DNA of 64,000 nucleotides from Posidonia oceanica (GCA_037176725.1 JAZBRS010000039.1:21922001-21986000); one strand, 5' to 3'. Counted from the stretch's first letter, positions 24,569 to 36,360 are shown. The notes: generated by a model not told the origin, from the letters alone. Made by a program: numbers and translations.

Positions 24569-25177
24569 TGAGGGCTGAGTTCTCAGGGCGGATGGACTCC
24601 TGCACAGGGTAGTTCTCCACGGCAGTGCAGTGGGGACCAGGGTTCGAGACCCCGACGACTGTTTGTGCCTGGTCGATTGCCTATGGCCAGGGTGACTCGA
24701 TAGGTTTTGCGTTGTGTGCATGTGTTGTGGTTTTGTATTGGTTTTAGCTGTGGTTTTGGCTTTTTGGAAGTGCATAAAATGATTTCAAAGATGCACGTGA
24801 CTTTCAAAAGAAATAAAAGCTATGATTTAAAAGGCATGTTTTAAGAAAAGAACTTTCTATTTGACTAGTAGTCGTGTTTTGCGAGATTTTGTCATTTCTC
24901 CCCAGATTGGTTTTTGGTAGGCTCGTACCGGGTGACAATAGATGTCACTCATGTGTATCTCCTTGTGATTTTGTTTGCAGGTGCAGAGTAAGGAGTTGTA
25001 GTCCATTCTAGTGCACATAGTTGGAGCCACATAGCTGCACACCATAGGTCTTGGGTAGAGTAGTCCTTGTTAATTTTATTGTTGTTATTAGTTCAAATTC
25101 CTGCAAATTATTAGTTATTCATTTAATAATTGCCTTGGGTAGTATTGATACTAGGTTGTGGCATCGGGGGTGTTACA
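23900..25177 (+). mobile_element. LTR fragment of the Tekay-like family in place of reverse transcriptase
   Basis: From about 24,540 to 25,177 it repeats 4236-4877 almost word for word and ends GTTACA. Upstream (from about 23,920) it resembles the middle of the 26,788-29,696 LTR (for example ATTTTGTGGAATTTT and AAGAGTTTTCCGTGG). The TGTAACACC start is not found, so it is 5'-truncated or its start has decayed; the left limit is approximate. A TA tract lies at 24,536-24,556. Confidence 0.65.
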
Positions 25178-25287
25178 ATTAATGGGGTGCTTAAGCTGAG
25201 AGAAAAGCCTCTAATGATAAATGGAGCATGATATAGGGTAATGGTACTTTAAAGAACAAGAGGAGTGCCGAAATGGGATATCTATAG
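25178..25287 (+). other. Junction sequence between LTR fragment and integrase
   Basis: About 110 bp of unclear origin. It ends with GAAATGGGATATCTATAG at 25,270-25,287, close to the outer end of the 17-kb element's LTR (GAAAATGGGATATCTACAG). It may be the remnant of another insertion or a repair scar left when polymerase and RNase H were lost. Confidence 0.4.
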
Positions 25288-26752
25288 GTAGCCAATCTAT
25301 CTATTTGCCCTAGACTAGTCGAGTTTATTGTCGCTTGTCAGCAGCTAGATTGTTTTGTTCAGGCGACTCTTGACAAGTTGGAGACTGGTGGAGAGTCTCG
25401 TTTCTCTATTGGCACTTATGGAGAGCTACAGAATGATCTGCGCTTATATGTCCCCTAGGATGACGAGGTTAGGCAGAGGCTACTAGATGAAGCTCATCGG
25501 TCTAAGTATACCATTCATCTGGGGAACACTAAGATGTACCAGGACTTGAAGAGGAATTTCTGATGGCCTGGAATGAAGAGGGATGTGGCATATCATGTGG
25601 CTAATTAAGTGTATGACTTGTCAGCTGGTTAAGGCAGAGCATCAGAAGCTTGGTGGAACCTTGCAGCCTTTGGACATTCTTGTATAGAAGTGGGAGCACA
25701 TGTCTATGGACTTTGTGACTGGTTTGCCTAAAACCAGGAGGAAGAATGAGACCGTGTGGGTGATCGTGGACCGACTCACAAAGTCTGCTCATTTTCTGGC
25801 AATTCAGGTGAATCTCGCTATGCATCAGTTGGCTGAGCTGTATGTATCTAGGATTGTCTAGTTGCATGGTGTTCCCGTGTCCATTGTGTCAGACGAAGAT
25901 GCAAGATTTACTTCAAGGTTTTGAAAGACTTTGCAGGAGGCTTTTGGCATGATGCTTAATTTCAGCACAGCATTCCATCCTCAGTCCGATGGACAGACCG
26001 AGAGGACTATTCATACACTGGAGGATATTCTTAGAACTTGTGCCTTGGACCTGAAGGGGAGCTAGAAGGACTATCTTTCACTGATCGTGTTCGCCTATAA
26101 TAACAGCTACCACTCCAGTATTGGGATGGCCCCATACGAAGTTTTGTATGGCAGCCCTTGCAGATCACCAATTTGCTGGAGCGAAGTGGGTGAAAGACAA
26201 CTCCTTAGTCCTGAGATTATGCAGTTGTACGCAGATAAGGTGAATTTAATCCGTAAGAGACTTGTTGTTGCACAGAGTCAGTGGAAGAGTTCTACTGACT
26301 AGAGGCGAAGACTGCTGGAATTCAAGGTTGGAGACTTTGTGTTCCTGAAGGTATCACCAACCAAGGGAGTGATGAGGTTTGGGAAACAAGGGAAGCTGAG
26401 TCCTCACTATATTGGTCCATACCAGATTACTGAGAGAGTTGGTGAAGTGTCTTATAGACTTGATCTACCTTCAGAGCTGTCTACTGTGCATGATGTATTT
26501 CACATCTCCATGCTGAGGAAGTGTCTGGCTGATGCATCATAGGTGATTCCAATTCAACCAGAGGTGCTCTAGGAAGATTTGTCCTTTGTTGAGGATGCTG
26601 TCCAGATCTTTGACTGGAAGGAGCAGGTGTTGCGGAACAAGGTTATCCCACTTGTCCTTGTGTTGTGGTGGCATCATGGAGCTGAGGAAGCAACTTAGGA
26701 GTGCAAAGATGCCATCCTAGCTCAATACCCTTATCCTTTTGCCTAGGTGTAA
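25288..26752 (+). pseudogene. Tekay-like integrase with chromodomain-type C-terminus (broken)
   Basis: The frame enters at the tether after RNase H (ANLSICPRLVE) and continues with the HHCC zinc domain (YTIHLGNTKMYQDLKRNF; later CMTCQLVK), the catalytic core (MDFVTGLPKT with Asp, later SIVSDEDARFTSRF with Asp, then FHPQSDGQTERT with Glu), the GPY-like part (GPYQITERVGEVSYRLDLP) and a chromovirus tail (DVFHISMLRK, EDAVQIFDWKEQVLR, HHGAEEAT, YPYPFA). The Tekay clade call rests on this tail. Stops at about ten codons, mostly TAG for Trp or Gln, plus one TGA and one frameshift near 25,605-25,610. Inactive. Confidence 0.88.
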
Positions 26753-26772
26753 TTTCAGGGGCGAAATTCTCT

Positions 26773-26787
26773 TTAAAGGGGTTAGGA
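26773..26787 (+). promoter_or_regulatory. Polypurine tract of the Tekay-like element
   Basis: TAAAGGGGTTAGGA directly before TGTAACACC at 26,788; expected position for second-strand priming. Confidence 0.6.
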
Positions 26788-29696
26788 TGTAACACCTGCA
26801 ATTTCATTGCCCTCTTAGTTCTGTAGTTTGCTGAATTAACTGAAGGTGTGTGTGTGAGATGCGTGTTTCTAGCACATATTTGGGTAGCATTTTGGCAATG
26901 CGTACTCCTAGCACGTAGTATCAGCACGGATTAGTGGCACAATACCTTGTGTCAACTTTCTGTTATTCAATAGGTTGTTGTGGGTTTTGGTGTTGTAATT
27001 TGGTTTGGATGATTTTATTTTGATATTTTGAGGGCGAGTTGATGTTTAGATCCTTGTGAAGATTTATGTTGAATAATTTGGATTAATTTTGGAGATTATT
27101 GTGGAATTTTGGGTGTGCACTTGATTATTGGTTTCCACTCGCATAAGCCATTGATTTAATGATAAGTGATTATGTGGAATTGGATTTTTGGTGCATGGGA
27201 GCACTCTTGCACGTGGCTAGCTTGGGAGTGGTGTGTATGCAAGTGTTGGAGTGGGTTTGCTAAGTGCATTTTGTGTTTGTGCAAGTGGTTGTGGATGTTG
27301 TCACTCGTGGTTGCGTGCATGTGTTGCTTGCACTGTGGATGGCGTGGAACTCTTTCTCGGCTCATGACTATTTAAGGGGGTGGCGCGCTCTTTTTCCTTC
27401 ACTCCTTCTCATTTTCTTTCTTCCAGCATACGAGTGGAGAGTGAGAGAGGGTGTGAGAGTTGAGAGGAGCCTATGCTTGAGCTTCTTCCTTGGCCGAGAG
27501 TGCGAGAGTGTGAGGGCGGAGTTCTTAGTCATGTGGTGCTTGCTCTCGTGGGAAGGAGGTGTTTCCGACCGTCGCCGGCCTATGTGTGAGCCTGGAGGTG
27601 AGTTGCACGAATGGCCATTGTTGGGTTCAACTTCCTTTCCCCTTTCATGCGTGTCGATTTTTCTCTCGAATCTTGGCATGCATGTTGATTTGTGTTGTTT
27701 TTCTTTGCTATGGTCGCCGTGTGGGAGGTTGCCTTGTGTGCTCGTGTGGAGAGGAGGAAGTGTCATCGCCGACAACCACCTCATCTTTTGTGTTTGTGCC
27801 GTGGAGGTGAGTTTTTGGCTCCTCTGTTGATGGGTTCTCTTTTTCCCCCTTTGCATGCACGAGTTTGGAGTTGATCTTTGAGTTTTGATTCTTGATGGGT
27901 GCTGGGTATTCTCGTGCGTGCTTAGTTGGAGGAGGGAGCCATTGCATGAGGAGTTCTAGTGGTGGAAGTCGCCGGTGGCTCGTGTTGGGTTCAGGTGTGT
28001 GTGGACTGTGTGCATTGTTGAGGTACACACCCCGTTTTACCCTTCCTTTGTGCTTAAATTTTGTGATTTCATGTTGAATGTGTTGATCTAGTTGTGTGAG
28101 AAATTTATCATAATTTTTGATGAATTTTAGATGATTTTTCAGTAAATATACATGCCTGTATGTTCTCGGGTTACAGTTTGTATATAAATATATGTTGTTT
28201 CTTGATTGGAAATATCATGAGTTTGAGACATCCGATTTTCGTGTTTTTGATTACGAAATGATAGAGAATATTGAGATCTTCGTTTTTCATAGTAATGTGC
28301 AATTTTTGGTTGAGCATGGCAAAAATCTAGGATGATTTGCCAAGTTGCAGCTCGTAGTGTTTCCTGCTCCGGTTTTTGAACTGGAGACGCGAGTTGGTGG
28401 TGTGACCATCTGGTGCGGATAGGTGGTGCACCAGACTAGTGTGTTTTTGTTGCCAGACAGTAAAATGGCCTGATTCCCAGAGCTGTGTTTTGATTTCTAT
28501 AAATGGTATCGAGTTTTCTAGAAAGAAATGTTTTCCACAGACTTTTCAGAAAAGTATAGAGAATGTTTTTGAAAAAAGTATTTTCGTGGTTTTTGTTGTG
28601 GACCAAGAGACCGGAGGGTCGTGTTACCGAGACTAAAGAATATGACGATATTCCTGGGTGGTCGAGTACGAAGTCTAGGTTGAGGTTTTAAGACCAAGAG
28701 GCTGTAGGTAAGTGTTGTCAGATCTTGGTGGTATGACACTCTTGGATTGGCATTCATGAGACCGAGACTAAGGTCTGCGGTTGAGGTGTTGGCAGGACCC
28801 AAAGGTATGATACTCTGGTTGCTCCGGACGCTGAAACTTGGGGTGTTGGCTGGACCTGGAGGTTGGAGACTCTGGTTGCTCTGGACACCGTGGCTAGGAC
28901 GTCGAGAGGGCGGACTCTGCGTAGTTGGGCCTATATGGGTAGTTGCACGTGCCCCTTTCTGGTGATGTCCTTAGAGAGGACAATTTTCCCGAGAAGGGTT
29001 AGCACTTTGAGGGTCCTTCAGTGAGGTTGGACTTCGGAACGTGTAGGTTCCTCAGAGGATGGCTTGTCCATGGCAGTGCAGTGCTCTTCGATGGCTGTTT
29101 GTGGCGAGAGTCAGTTGCTTGGTGCTGGGCAATACAACTCAGTTGTTTTTTGCCTGTGTGGTATTGAGGTTTTCTATGTTTTCACCTGTGTGGCGTTGAG
29201 CTTGAGATGGCTTTTTGAATATATGCACGTCTTTTAGTTTTAGTGCATCGTTGTTTTCAAAGTTTTTGCCTGTGTGGCTCGTGTTTTGGGGAGATACCAT
29301 TTTAGAGTTTTTGGTATGCTCCTGAGCTATAGTGATGTTTTATAATAGTGAATAAAGGTTTTAAAATTATGATTTTGGTTTAGCTAGCTCTTGTTGAGTT
29401 TGGTTTTCCAATTTTATGGTTTTTGTGTGGGGTGTGTACTGGGTAACCTTTTTTATAGTCATCACATGTGTTTTGTTGTAGTTTTTAGTTTGCAGGTGTA
29501 GATGCGTAGCAGGTTGTATTTCTAGTGCATATAGCCAAAGTCACATAACCGCACACTACAAGTTCTTGGGTAGATAGTTTCTTTTAGTAGCCTTTAATTT
29601 TATTTAATTGAGGATTTTAAATTGTTAGGCTAATATTTGGGTTGTAACGACCTAATATTTGGGTTCTAGCGACTAAGGTCGTTACACTCTTTTCTA
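26788..29696 (+). repeat. 3' LTR of the Tekay-like element (2.9 kb)
   Basis: TGTAACACCTGCAATTTC at the start, ...AAGGTCGTTACA at the end, next to a polypurine tract. Candidate target duplication CTCTT follows (29,697-29,701). Its last 400 bp resemble the ends at 4877 and 25,177 (GGTGTAGATGCG..., ACATAACCGCACACTACA...CTTGGGTAGA) but with many differences, so the two LTR groups may come from different elements of one family. Frames inside, including 188 codons at 27,264-27,830, have no recognised domain and overlap frames on the other strand. Confidence 0.75.
27369..27376 (+). promoter_or_regulatory. LTR TATA box candidate
   Basis: TATTTAAG followed by GGGGG and a C/T-rich stretch that could hold the transcript start. 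Position, about 580 bp into the LTR, suits a U3/R boundary. Inference only. Confidence 0.35.
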
Positions 29697-31087
29697 AGTA
29701 GAGACTAAAAAGATGCAATCAATATTAGATTATTAAAGTTTATCGAAATAACTAGAAATCGATATTGTACTAGTTTAGCATATTAATCATGGCATGAAGC
29801 ACAAGAGAGAAGAGAGCAAAACTAATTACACTATCAAATAATTACCACAGCTTCTTCTAATCTTAGAAAAGAAATTTAGCATATGATTGGAAAAGGAAAA
29901 AAAATAAAAAGAAGAATGAAACATGATAAAATTAAAACTAATAACATTGATCAATTAAATCCGATAGAAGCAACTTCCAACACTCATTTCCGCAGTTGGA
30001 GAAGTGACCTTAAAGAAGAAGTATACAAAGTAGAATATGATCCATTTTACAAGCATAGAGACTTATTTATAGATTTAGGTTGCCTTCTTATTTTTAGAAA
30101 CAAATCCGATCTTAATTTTAAATTTCGGAAATAAATTTAGATATTTATGAGATTGTCGGAGACTTGGTCAACTTTTGAAATGAAAATTAAACTGTCCGGA
30201 CATAGAATTGCACTTTATAGTGCCTTCTAGGTGTAGATATGCTTTGAGAATTTTTCAACATCAGTTGATTTTTTTCTAATTTCTTTATCATCATATTTTA
30301 TATTCTTCAAAATGTTTAAAATCTAAAGTTGTGATGGATAACGTCAATCGATCTTTGAGTCTTTAAAATTTAAATTCATGACCTGCTTCTAGTTTGAATT
30401 GCTTGAAACTTTACTTGTGGAAGAAGTCTCCCATTTTTTTTCTTTTTTCCTTCCTTTTTGTCCTTTTATTTGGAATTAAATTTGAAACATTAAATTCCTA
30501 CAAAGCTAAAAAAAATACTTCACTTAGCATTATTTACATAGTAAATGTGAGAAATAAAAATATACAAAATAATGTGTTCAATAGTTACTCAAAACACTAC
30601 TCGCTACTATGGAGGTGCAAGGCTGAAGTCCTTAAGAAAGACTGAAGCCGGCCCTTGATGGTATCAATATAGAGAGAGAAACCATGCCAAATAACCATGC
30701 CTTTGTCTGCTTTACGTGGAAGGTAAGCAGCATGACAGTATTTGTCTCGTCGTCGACTGTTGACTCCTGGTGGGGTGACTCTTACGTTGACAATCGAGAC
30801 AACCAAGTCCTTCACCTATATGGGTGGTTCACTCAACTCCCTACCTCCAATTTGGCTACCTTAGCCAGCCCAAAGAACATCGCTAAGACGCCAACACTTC
30901 GGTTATAAATGCTTTATTCTCCAAAGACCAAGGTATGCTATCAGTCTCACTGTCACCCAAAAACCTGATTGTGGCCTCCATTTAGAGTAATACCTGAGCA
31001 AAGTATCATTTTGAAGAGAATTCGTTGACTTCTAACTTACTCTTCCTCGTCTTGTGGAGTAATCTGTGTGGTTTGTCTGATTCTAAT
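29697..31087. other. Intergenic stretch, no gene recognised
   Basis: AT-rich sequence between the Tekay LTR and the GRAM gene. ORFs at 29,883-30,134 and 30,394-30,645 are short, AT-driven and unrecognised. A GC-richer patch at 30,600-30,910 is open on both strands; I cannot identify it. Confidence 0.5.
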
Positions 31088-31293
31088 TGTCACATCTTGA
31101 ATTTAGGTCTACTAGTCTAATCTCAACTAACGTCATAAAGTAATTCAAGTATAATCTATCAACACAGATTAAAACATTTTAGTTGTAAATTATCTTAATA
31201 ATAATTTACTTCTTTACATATTTATTTCGGATTTTTAAATCATTTAGTATGAGATTAAACATATTGAACCATCTCACGTTCCAGGACATTACA
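31088..31293. mobile_element. 206-bp TG...CA element, possible small solo LTR
   Basis: Begins TGTCACATCTTG and ends GACATTACA; flanked by CTAAT (31,083-31,087) and CCAAT (31,294-31,298), four of five bases identical. Size and ends would suit a TRIM/SMART-type solo LTR or a fragment. Weak evidence. Confidence 0.3.
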
Positions 31294-31665
31294 CCAATAG
31301 TTTGTCTAAATCGAATTGGTTTGTCAATTAATCATATGCTTGGACAAGATCATGGTTAAATATACAGTAATATTAACTTTTATTGTGGTAGCGTAGATAG
31401 AATAGATATAGATTTCTATTATCACTCTCGACAAAGAACAAGTGGAATTTACACACGAATAACGAGGCACAATGAGGGGTAGACCGTATACATCTCATTT
31501 TAAATTTTATTAACCCGGGCCAAGGATCCGATTCCGATCCCAAACCTCCCACCTGAAGGCAAAGCAAAGACAAACAGGCAAGTGAAGGAATAATCAAATA
31601 TGAGGCCGATCTCCCCGGAAGAAAGAGAGATTTGATCTGATCTGAGCTGAACCAACACCATCACC
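31294..31665 (+). promoter_or_regulatory. Upstream region and 5' leader of the GRAM-domain gene
   Basis: An AT-rich TTTTAAATTTTATTAA at 31,498-31,513 may serve as TATA region; GC content rises after it, as is common at plant transcript starts. The leader would be about 120-150 nt, and the sequence before the ATG (CACCATCACCATGG) is a good start context. No transcript data, so the start is inferred. Confidence 0.35.
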
Positions 31666-34600
31666 ATGGACACTCCTCCTCCGCCGGCCAACCCTCCGGA
31701 GAAGAAGATCGAGGAGCCGGATCGATCGGGGGACTACGCCCCCTACCCCAAGATCGACCCCAAGGACCTCGAGTACCCCCCACCACCTCTGATCCCGTCC
31801 CAATCCACTGACGCGAGCCGCTCGACGTCCACCCCCGCCACCACCATGCCCGTCGAGTCCAACCCTTACGTCACCCCCGCGCCCACCACCAGCACTGCCC
31901 CCAAGTGTACGTCCCTTTCCTCTTTCCTTTCGATGTTTGGGATTCGATTCTGGTTTTGGTGATTCTCACGTGTTTTTTGGTCTGGTTAGTTTCTGTCGAT
32001 GCCATGCGTGATGCGATCGGGAAATTTGGGAAGTCGGTGGGGGACGCCGCGAAATCGACCGAGGAGCTCGCTGGGAATTTCTGGCAGCACTGTGAGTACC
32101 ACGGATTCTTCTTGATTTTGTTGTTTGCTCTCCCTTTTTTTCCCTCTTTTTTGTTGATGATCTGGATGTTCTCAATGGAATGTATTCACTAACCGGCCGT
32201 ATTGAGGATCATTACGATGGTGGTTTTGTGGATCCAAATCAAATTTGTTGCATTTTTTTTTGCTGTGATCGTGAGATTCATTTACTGTGAATTTTTTTTT
32301 ATGAAATGATTAAATCACATTATAAGTTCTCATTTCATGATTTTTCGGCAGTCATGCTTCTTTTGGTTCATGCCACTTAAAGATGAATGTGCTTACGTAG
32401 TGGCTGACGACTTTAATTTTGTTAACTTCATAGTACAGATTTAAATTGAAGTAAAACACATTTGATAGTAGGGCACGATGCTGCAAAAACGAAAGTCCTA
32501 AACAAAGGACCTAGTGAGATGCAATGATCATTTGCGAAAATCGTTCATCGAATAGTGTTGTCAAGGCCATATTTCAAAAATATTTTGAACACAACCACAT
32601 GGATGAATACATTGGGTAAAAGGGTGAGGATATTTAGAGGACGCAAGGCTCACAATTATTAGTAAATAAGGTAGTTTTACAGAGGACTATGGAAGATAAC
32701 CTCTTCACAACCTTGCTCACAAGCTTTGCCGACCTTTTTTTTTGTCTAGTCCACTTTGCAATCACCGCCTTCCTCTTAAGCCATACCCTATGTCAAGAAG
32801 AAATCTGTTAGAAATTTCATTTCCTCTTGTCTAAGTAACAAATAGTTTTCCCAAGTTCAAATTTTCGTGTCTAATTGTGATAACCTCTTTAAATTTTCGT
32901 GTCTAATTGTGTCAATTTTCGTGACAGTATAATATTTGTTACTTAAAAATACAAATTTACCAGAAGAAAGAAACACTTCTCCAAGTTCAACTCCAAGATT
33001 TGACACTCTTCAGAAAAGAAAACTTATCTATAGGGTATGGCAAAATAGGGAAAACTTTTCTTCACTGCCTTTCTTCTGGTAAATTTGTATTTTTAAGTAA
33101 CAAATATTATACCAGGGAAAACTTTTCTATTGGGCATTTGTCATTCTCTATGAAGGACATAACCCCATTACATAAAATTTGTGAAGAAAAGAAAATGTAC
33201 TTCACATTGTACAGGGTGGATTTTCATGCTATTCTTCTTTGCAAATTTGATACCTAAACTTTTCTGCTAAAATGAAATGTTGTCGTAAAAACATTCATGT
33301 TTCAGCTGCATATCATGCTGCTCTGGCTGTTTGCATTTTCAGGAATTTTCCCCTTTTATATCAGTTTCTCTTGTCATACCTGCCCAATGGTCATTTTACT
33401 ATTCAATATTGTTCAATATTTTTACCAAGCCTAATTAGAAATTGCATACTTTGTCATCCAGTGAAAACAGGACCTAGTTTTGCTGATGCCGCCATGGGGG
33501 TGATAACTGAAGGGACCAAAGTAATAGCAGAAGGTGGTTATGAAAAGATTTTCCAGAAAACTTTTGAAACACTTCCAGAGGAGCAGCTCAAGAAGAGTTA
33601 CACGTGCTTCTTATCAACCTCAGCTGGTCCTGTTAGGGGAGTTTTATATCTTTCTACTGTAAAGCTTGCCTTCTCCAGTGACAATCCTCTCTCTTACAAA
33701 GTTGGGGATAAAACTGAATGGAGCTACTATAAGGTATACACTGTTTTCCCCTTGTCACACTACTGCCACATAAACAACTGGAGTGCAATCTTTAGGATAT
33801 CAGTGTGACTTAGCTATACAAATCCATGAGAGCAGAAAAAATAATTACGACGTATGTCTTTTCCTTTTATTATTTTGTTGCATGATTTCAGCAGAAAGAA
33901 TCTAGTAATGATTTTGGCTAATGATTTTGGACACTGTTGAATGCTTTTCTGGACTTATTATTTCTCTTGGAATAGCTACTAGCTTTTTTTAAACTTCTAA
34001 CTAGATTAATCTAAATGTTGCCAAAGAATAGGTGATTGGGTGAATAGAACAATAACTTAAGATTCATTTGTACTTTTGATAGGGATGAGTATGTTGAGAT
34101 ACAATATTATTGTATAAGAGAAGTTGATATGTAAAGGTTCTCTCTGACAGTAATATCAGATTTCTCACTGGTCAGTTAACAAAATATACTATTCTTTATT
34201 AGGTATGTTCTATTTTATTTGTGCATATCAAACCAAAAGGCTTATTTTCCACGTCTGTTGTCTATCACAAGTTTACATTCTTTTAAGAAATGATAGGATG
34301 TTCCATTTATTTATGAAAAATCCACAATTACAAGGATCCAGAAAGGCAGAAACAAGATGTCTTCTGATAAGAAAAAGAAAAAAAATGGAAAAAATCTCTC
34401 CACAAGGGATGTCCAAACCCCCTAATCTGCCTCAGAGAAAGTCCAATATATTGTTAAATACCCTGCAATAACTTAACTACTTCCATCTATCCCCATGATT
34501 TTGCTCCAGTCAGTGCCTGTGCAAATATTGATCCCATATTGCTCATTAAGCTTGCTTGAAGGCACTGTAGTCCTATTAGCATGCTATTGCTGACATTTTG

Positions 34601-36115
34601 TACTTTATGAGATGCTAACTGGAAAATATAAGTTTCTAAACCATGAGACAATTATATTCTTAGGTCCTTTATGTAATGCGGTATGTGGTATTCATGGGGC
34701 TGCATAAGGAATATATGGATTGCAGGCACATATGCAGTTGCAATGCGATTATCATAACCTCTTCATCTTAAGGTCTGAAGTTATAGTAAATTTTAGTAAA
34801 CTTCAACTGTTAAGTTGAATGCCTCAAACAACGATGAAAACTCCAAAAATTATGAATTAGAGTATCCTGTAGACCATGAAGTGGACAAAAATGAGCATAT
34901 TCAGTTTTTTTTATTTTTAAAAATAAAATTTAAAAATGAGACACCTATAGCCGACATGGTTGTAGGTGACAAACATAAGCGTTTCTTTTCTAAATTTGGA
35001 ATTTCAACTTAATTCCAATTGGAGTTTTAAACTTTGAAGTAAAATGGGTCTTTGGGTTCTTTAACTCCTGAAGGATTAACTCAATCAAAACGTAATTTTT
35101 TTTTTACAGCAAAATCTATTAACTGAAGTGAAACAATGAAACTAAAGTAGCTCTATGGCCTACATGCACTGTTCATGTGTTTTCATATCTAATTTGCAGT
35201 GCCATTGTTTTGCTATGGTAATGTGATTAGTATGGTTTATATTGTGTCATTCTTGCAATTCAATTAGTTTTCTATGTTTGCAAAAGAAATTCATAATTAT
35301 TCTTGGTTTTATATGAAAATGAATATAGATTAATGTAATTTATTCTTTTATTGACATTTTCTTTGTCTATGGAACCTTGCTTTTACAAGAATCATCATGT
35401 CTTCTTAATGTCATTGTTTAGTACTTCCATCAAGTGCTTGTATCCATGCATCATAACTTCCAAGTTTATGCATTTGAATTTTCTGTGTAAGGTTGGTCCA
35501 TTGTGACCAGTCATATTTGAGCCACAAGCCCACAAAGTGTCTTGTGGTAAGGCTGCTTATGTATGAACCCTCTCCAGTCCTTCACATTTGGGGCAGCCCT
35601 GTACAATGGGGTTTTTTTTGGGGCTTTTCCCTGAATTATCAGAAAAATATATTGAAATTAAACCTTGATGATGAGACAATCTTCTTGTAATTATTGACTA
35701 TTGATCAAGTTAGTTAAAAAAGGTCAAAAGGCAACACAAATGGTAGAAATATTAAGGTATTCATTCACTAAAACTCGTATCCTACTTGCTTGATATCTTT
35801 TCGGTTTTATTGCTCAATTGTTTTTCTTGAACACTTTTTGGTTTATTTACATAACATTTGTCATGTTTTTCTCATCCAGCAAGGGGCTAATTTGTTTTTC
35901 TTGTTTGCATTCTCCTATAAATTTGATAGGTGGTAATCCCTTTGAATCAGCTAAGAACAGTCAATCCTTCCACAAGCAAGGTTAATTCTGCAGAAAAGTA
36001 CGTTCAGGTTGTCTCGGTGGATGATCATGAATTTTGGTTCATGGGTTTTGTCAATTATGAAAGTGCGGTAAAGAATCTGCAGGAGGCCTTGCTTGTTGGA
36101 GACCTGCAACAGTAG
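31666..36115 (+). CDS. GEM-like protein with GRAM domain (four exons, intact)
   Basis: Exons: 31,666-31,906; 31,990-32,091; 33,462-33,733; 35,930-36,115. All introns are GT-AG (83, 1370 and 2196 nt), and the joined frame is 801 nt, 266 residues, with no stop. Residues 1-80 are Pro-rich ([23 protein letters not shown], as in the GEM-like/FIP1 group); about 83-116 hold the conserved [20 protein letters not shown] and [16 protein letters not shown]; about 143-225 form the GRAM domain ([37 protein letters not shown]); the C-terminal part has [13 protein letters not shown] and ends [16 protein letters not shown] domains bind membrane lipids or proteins; in Arabidopsis relatives are linked to ABA response and to GEM-type cell-division/differentiation control. 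Which family member this is cannot be decided here. It is the only gene in the window that looks fully functional. Confidence 0.93.
32928..33111. repeat. Perfect 43-bp inverted repeat in intron 2 of the GRAM gene
   Basis: Arms 32,928-32,970 and 33,069-33,111 are exact reverse complements (left arm starts TATAATATTTGTTACTTAAA and ends CAGAAGAAAG), with a 98-bp spacer. AAAACTTTTC-type words near the right arm are also repeated directly (33,052 and 33,118). In the pre-mRNA it would form a perfect hairpin. Confidence 0.9.
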
Positions 36116-36360
36116 TGTGTCATGGGTTCGGTCATTTCATTTCGACTGGGGCTCTGTCACATGTTTACCATATCTTCGAAGTATGTCTTCATTGGTTGTG
36201 TATGCATATATATGAAAAGTGATGTTAGCAGCTTGATACGAATATGTTACTCTGAAGCTGGTTTCATGGTCATGTTATCATTGTATATGTTTTGAATGCT
36301 TCACTCGTCCCGGTTTTTTAGGTTAAAGAACGTTTTTAATCAATAAGAGCTAAATGTGTT
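36116..36360 (+). terminator. 3' UTR and poly(A) signal region of the GRAM gene
   Basis: T-rich sequence typical of plant 3' ends, with TTGTATATGTTTTG near 36,281 as a possible far-upstream element and AATAAG at 36,342 as near-upstream element. Cleavage site not determined. Confidence 0.35.

Noticed and set aside
27264..27856. 188-codon + and 162-codon - frames in the Tekay 3' LTR
   Set aside because: Mutually overlapping, inside an LTR, no motif or signal that favours either.
33272..33808. 178-codon frame as a separate gene
   Set aside because: It is intron 2 sequence read through into exon 3 of the GRAM gene; the splice acceptor at 33,461 and the family sequence show the real exon.
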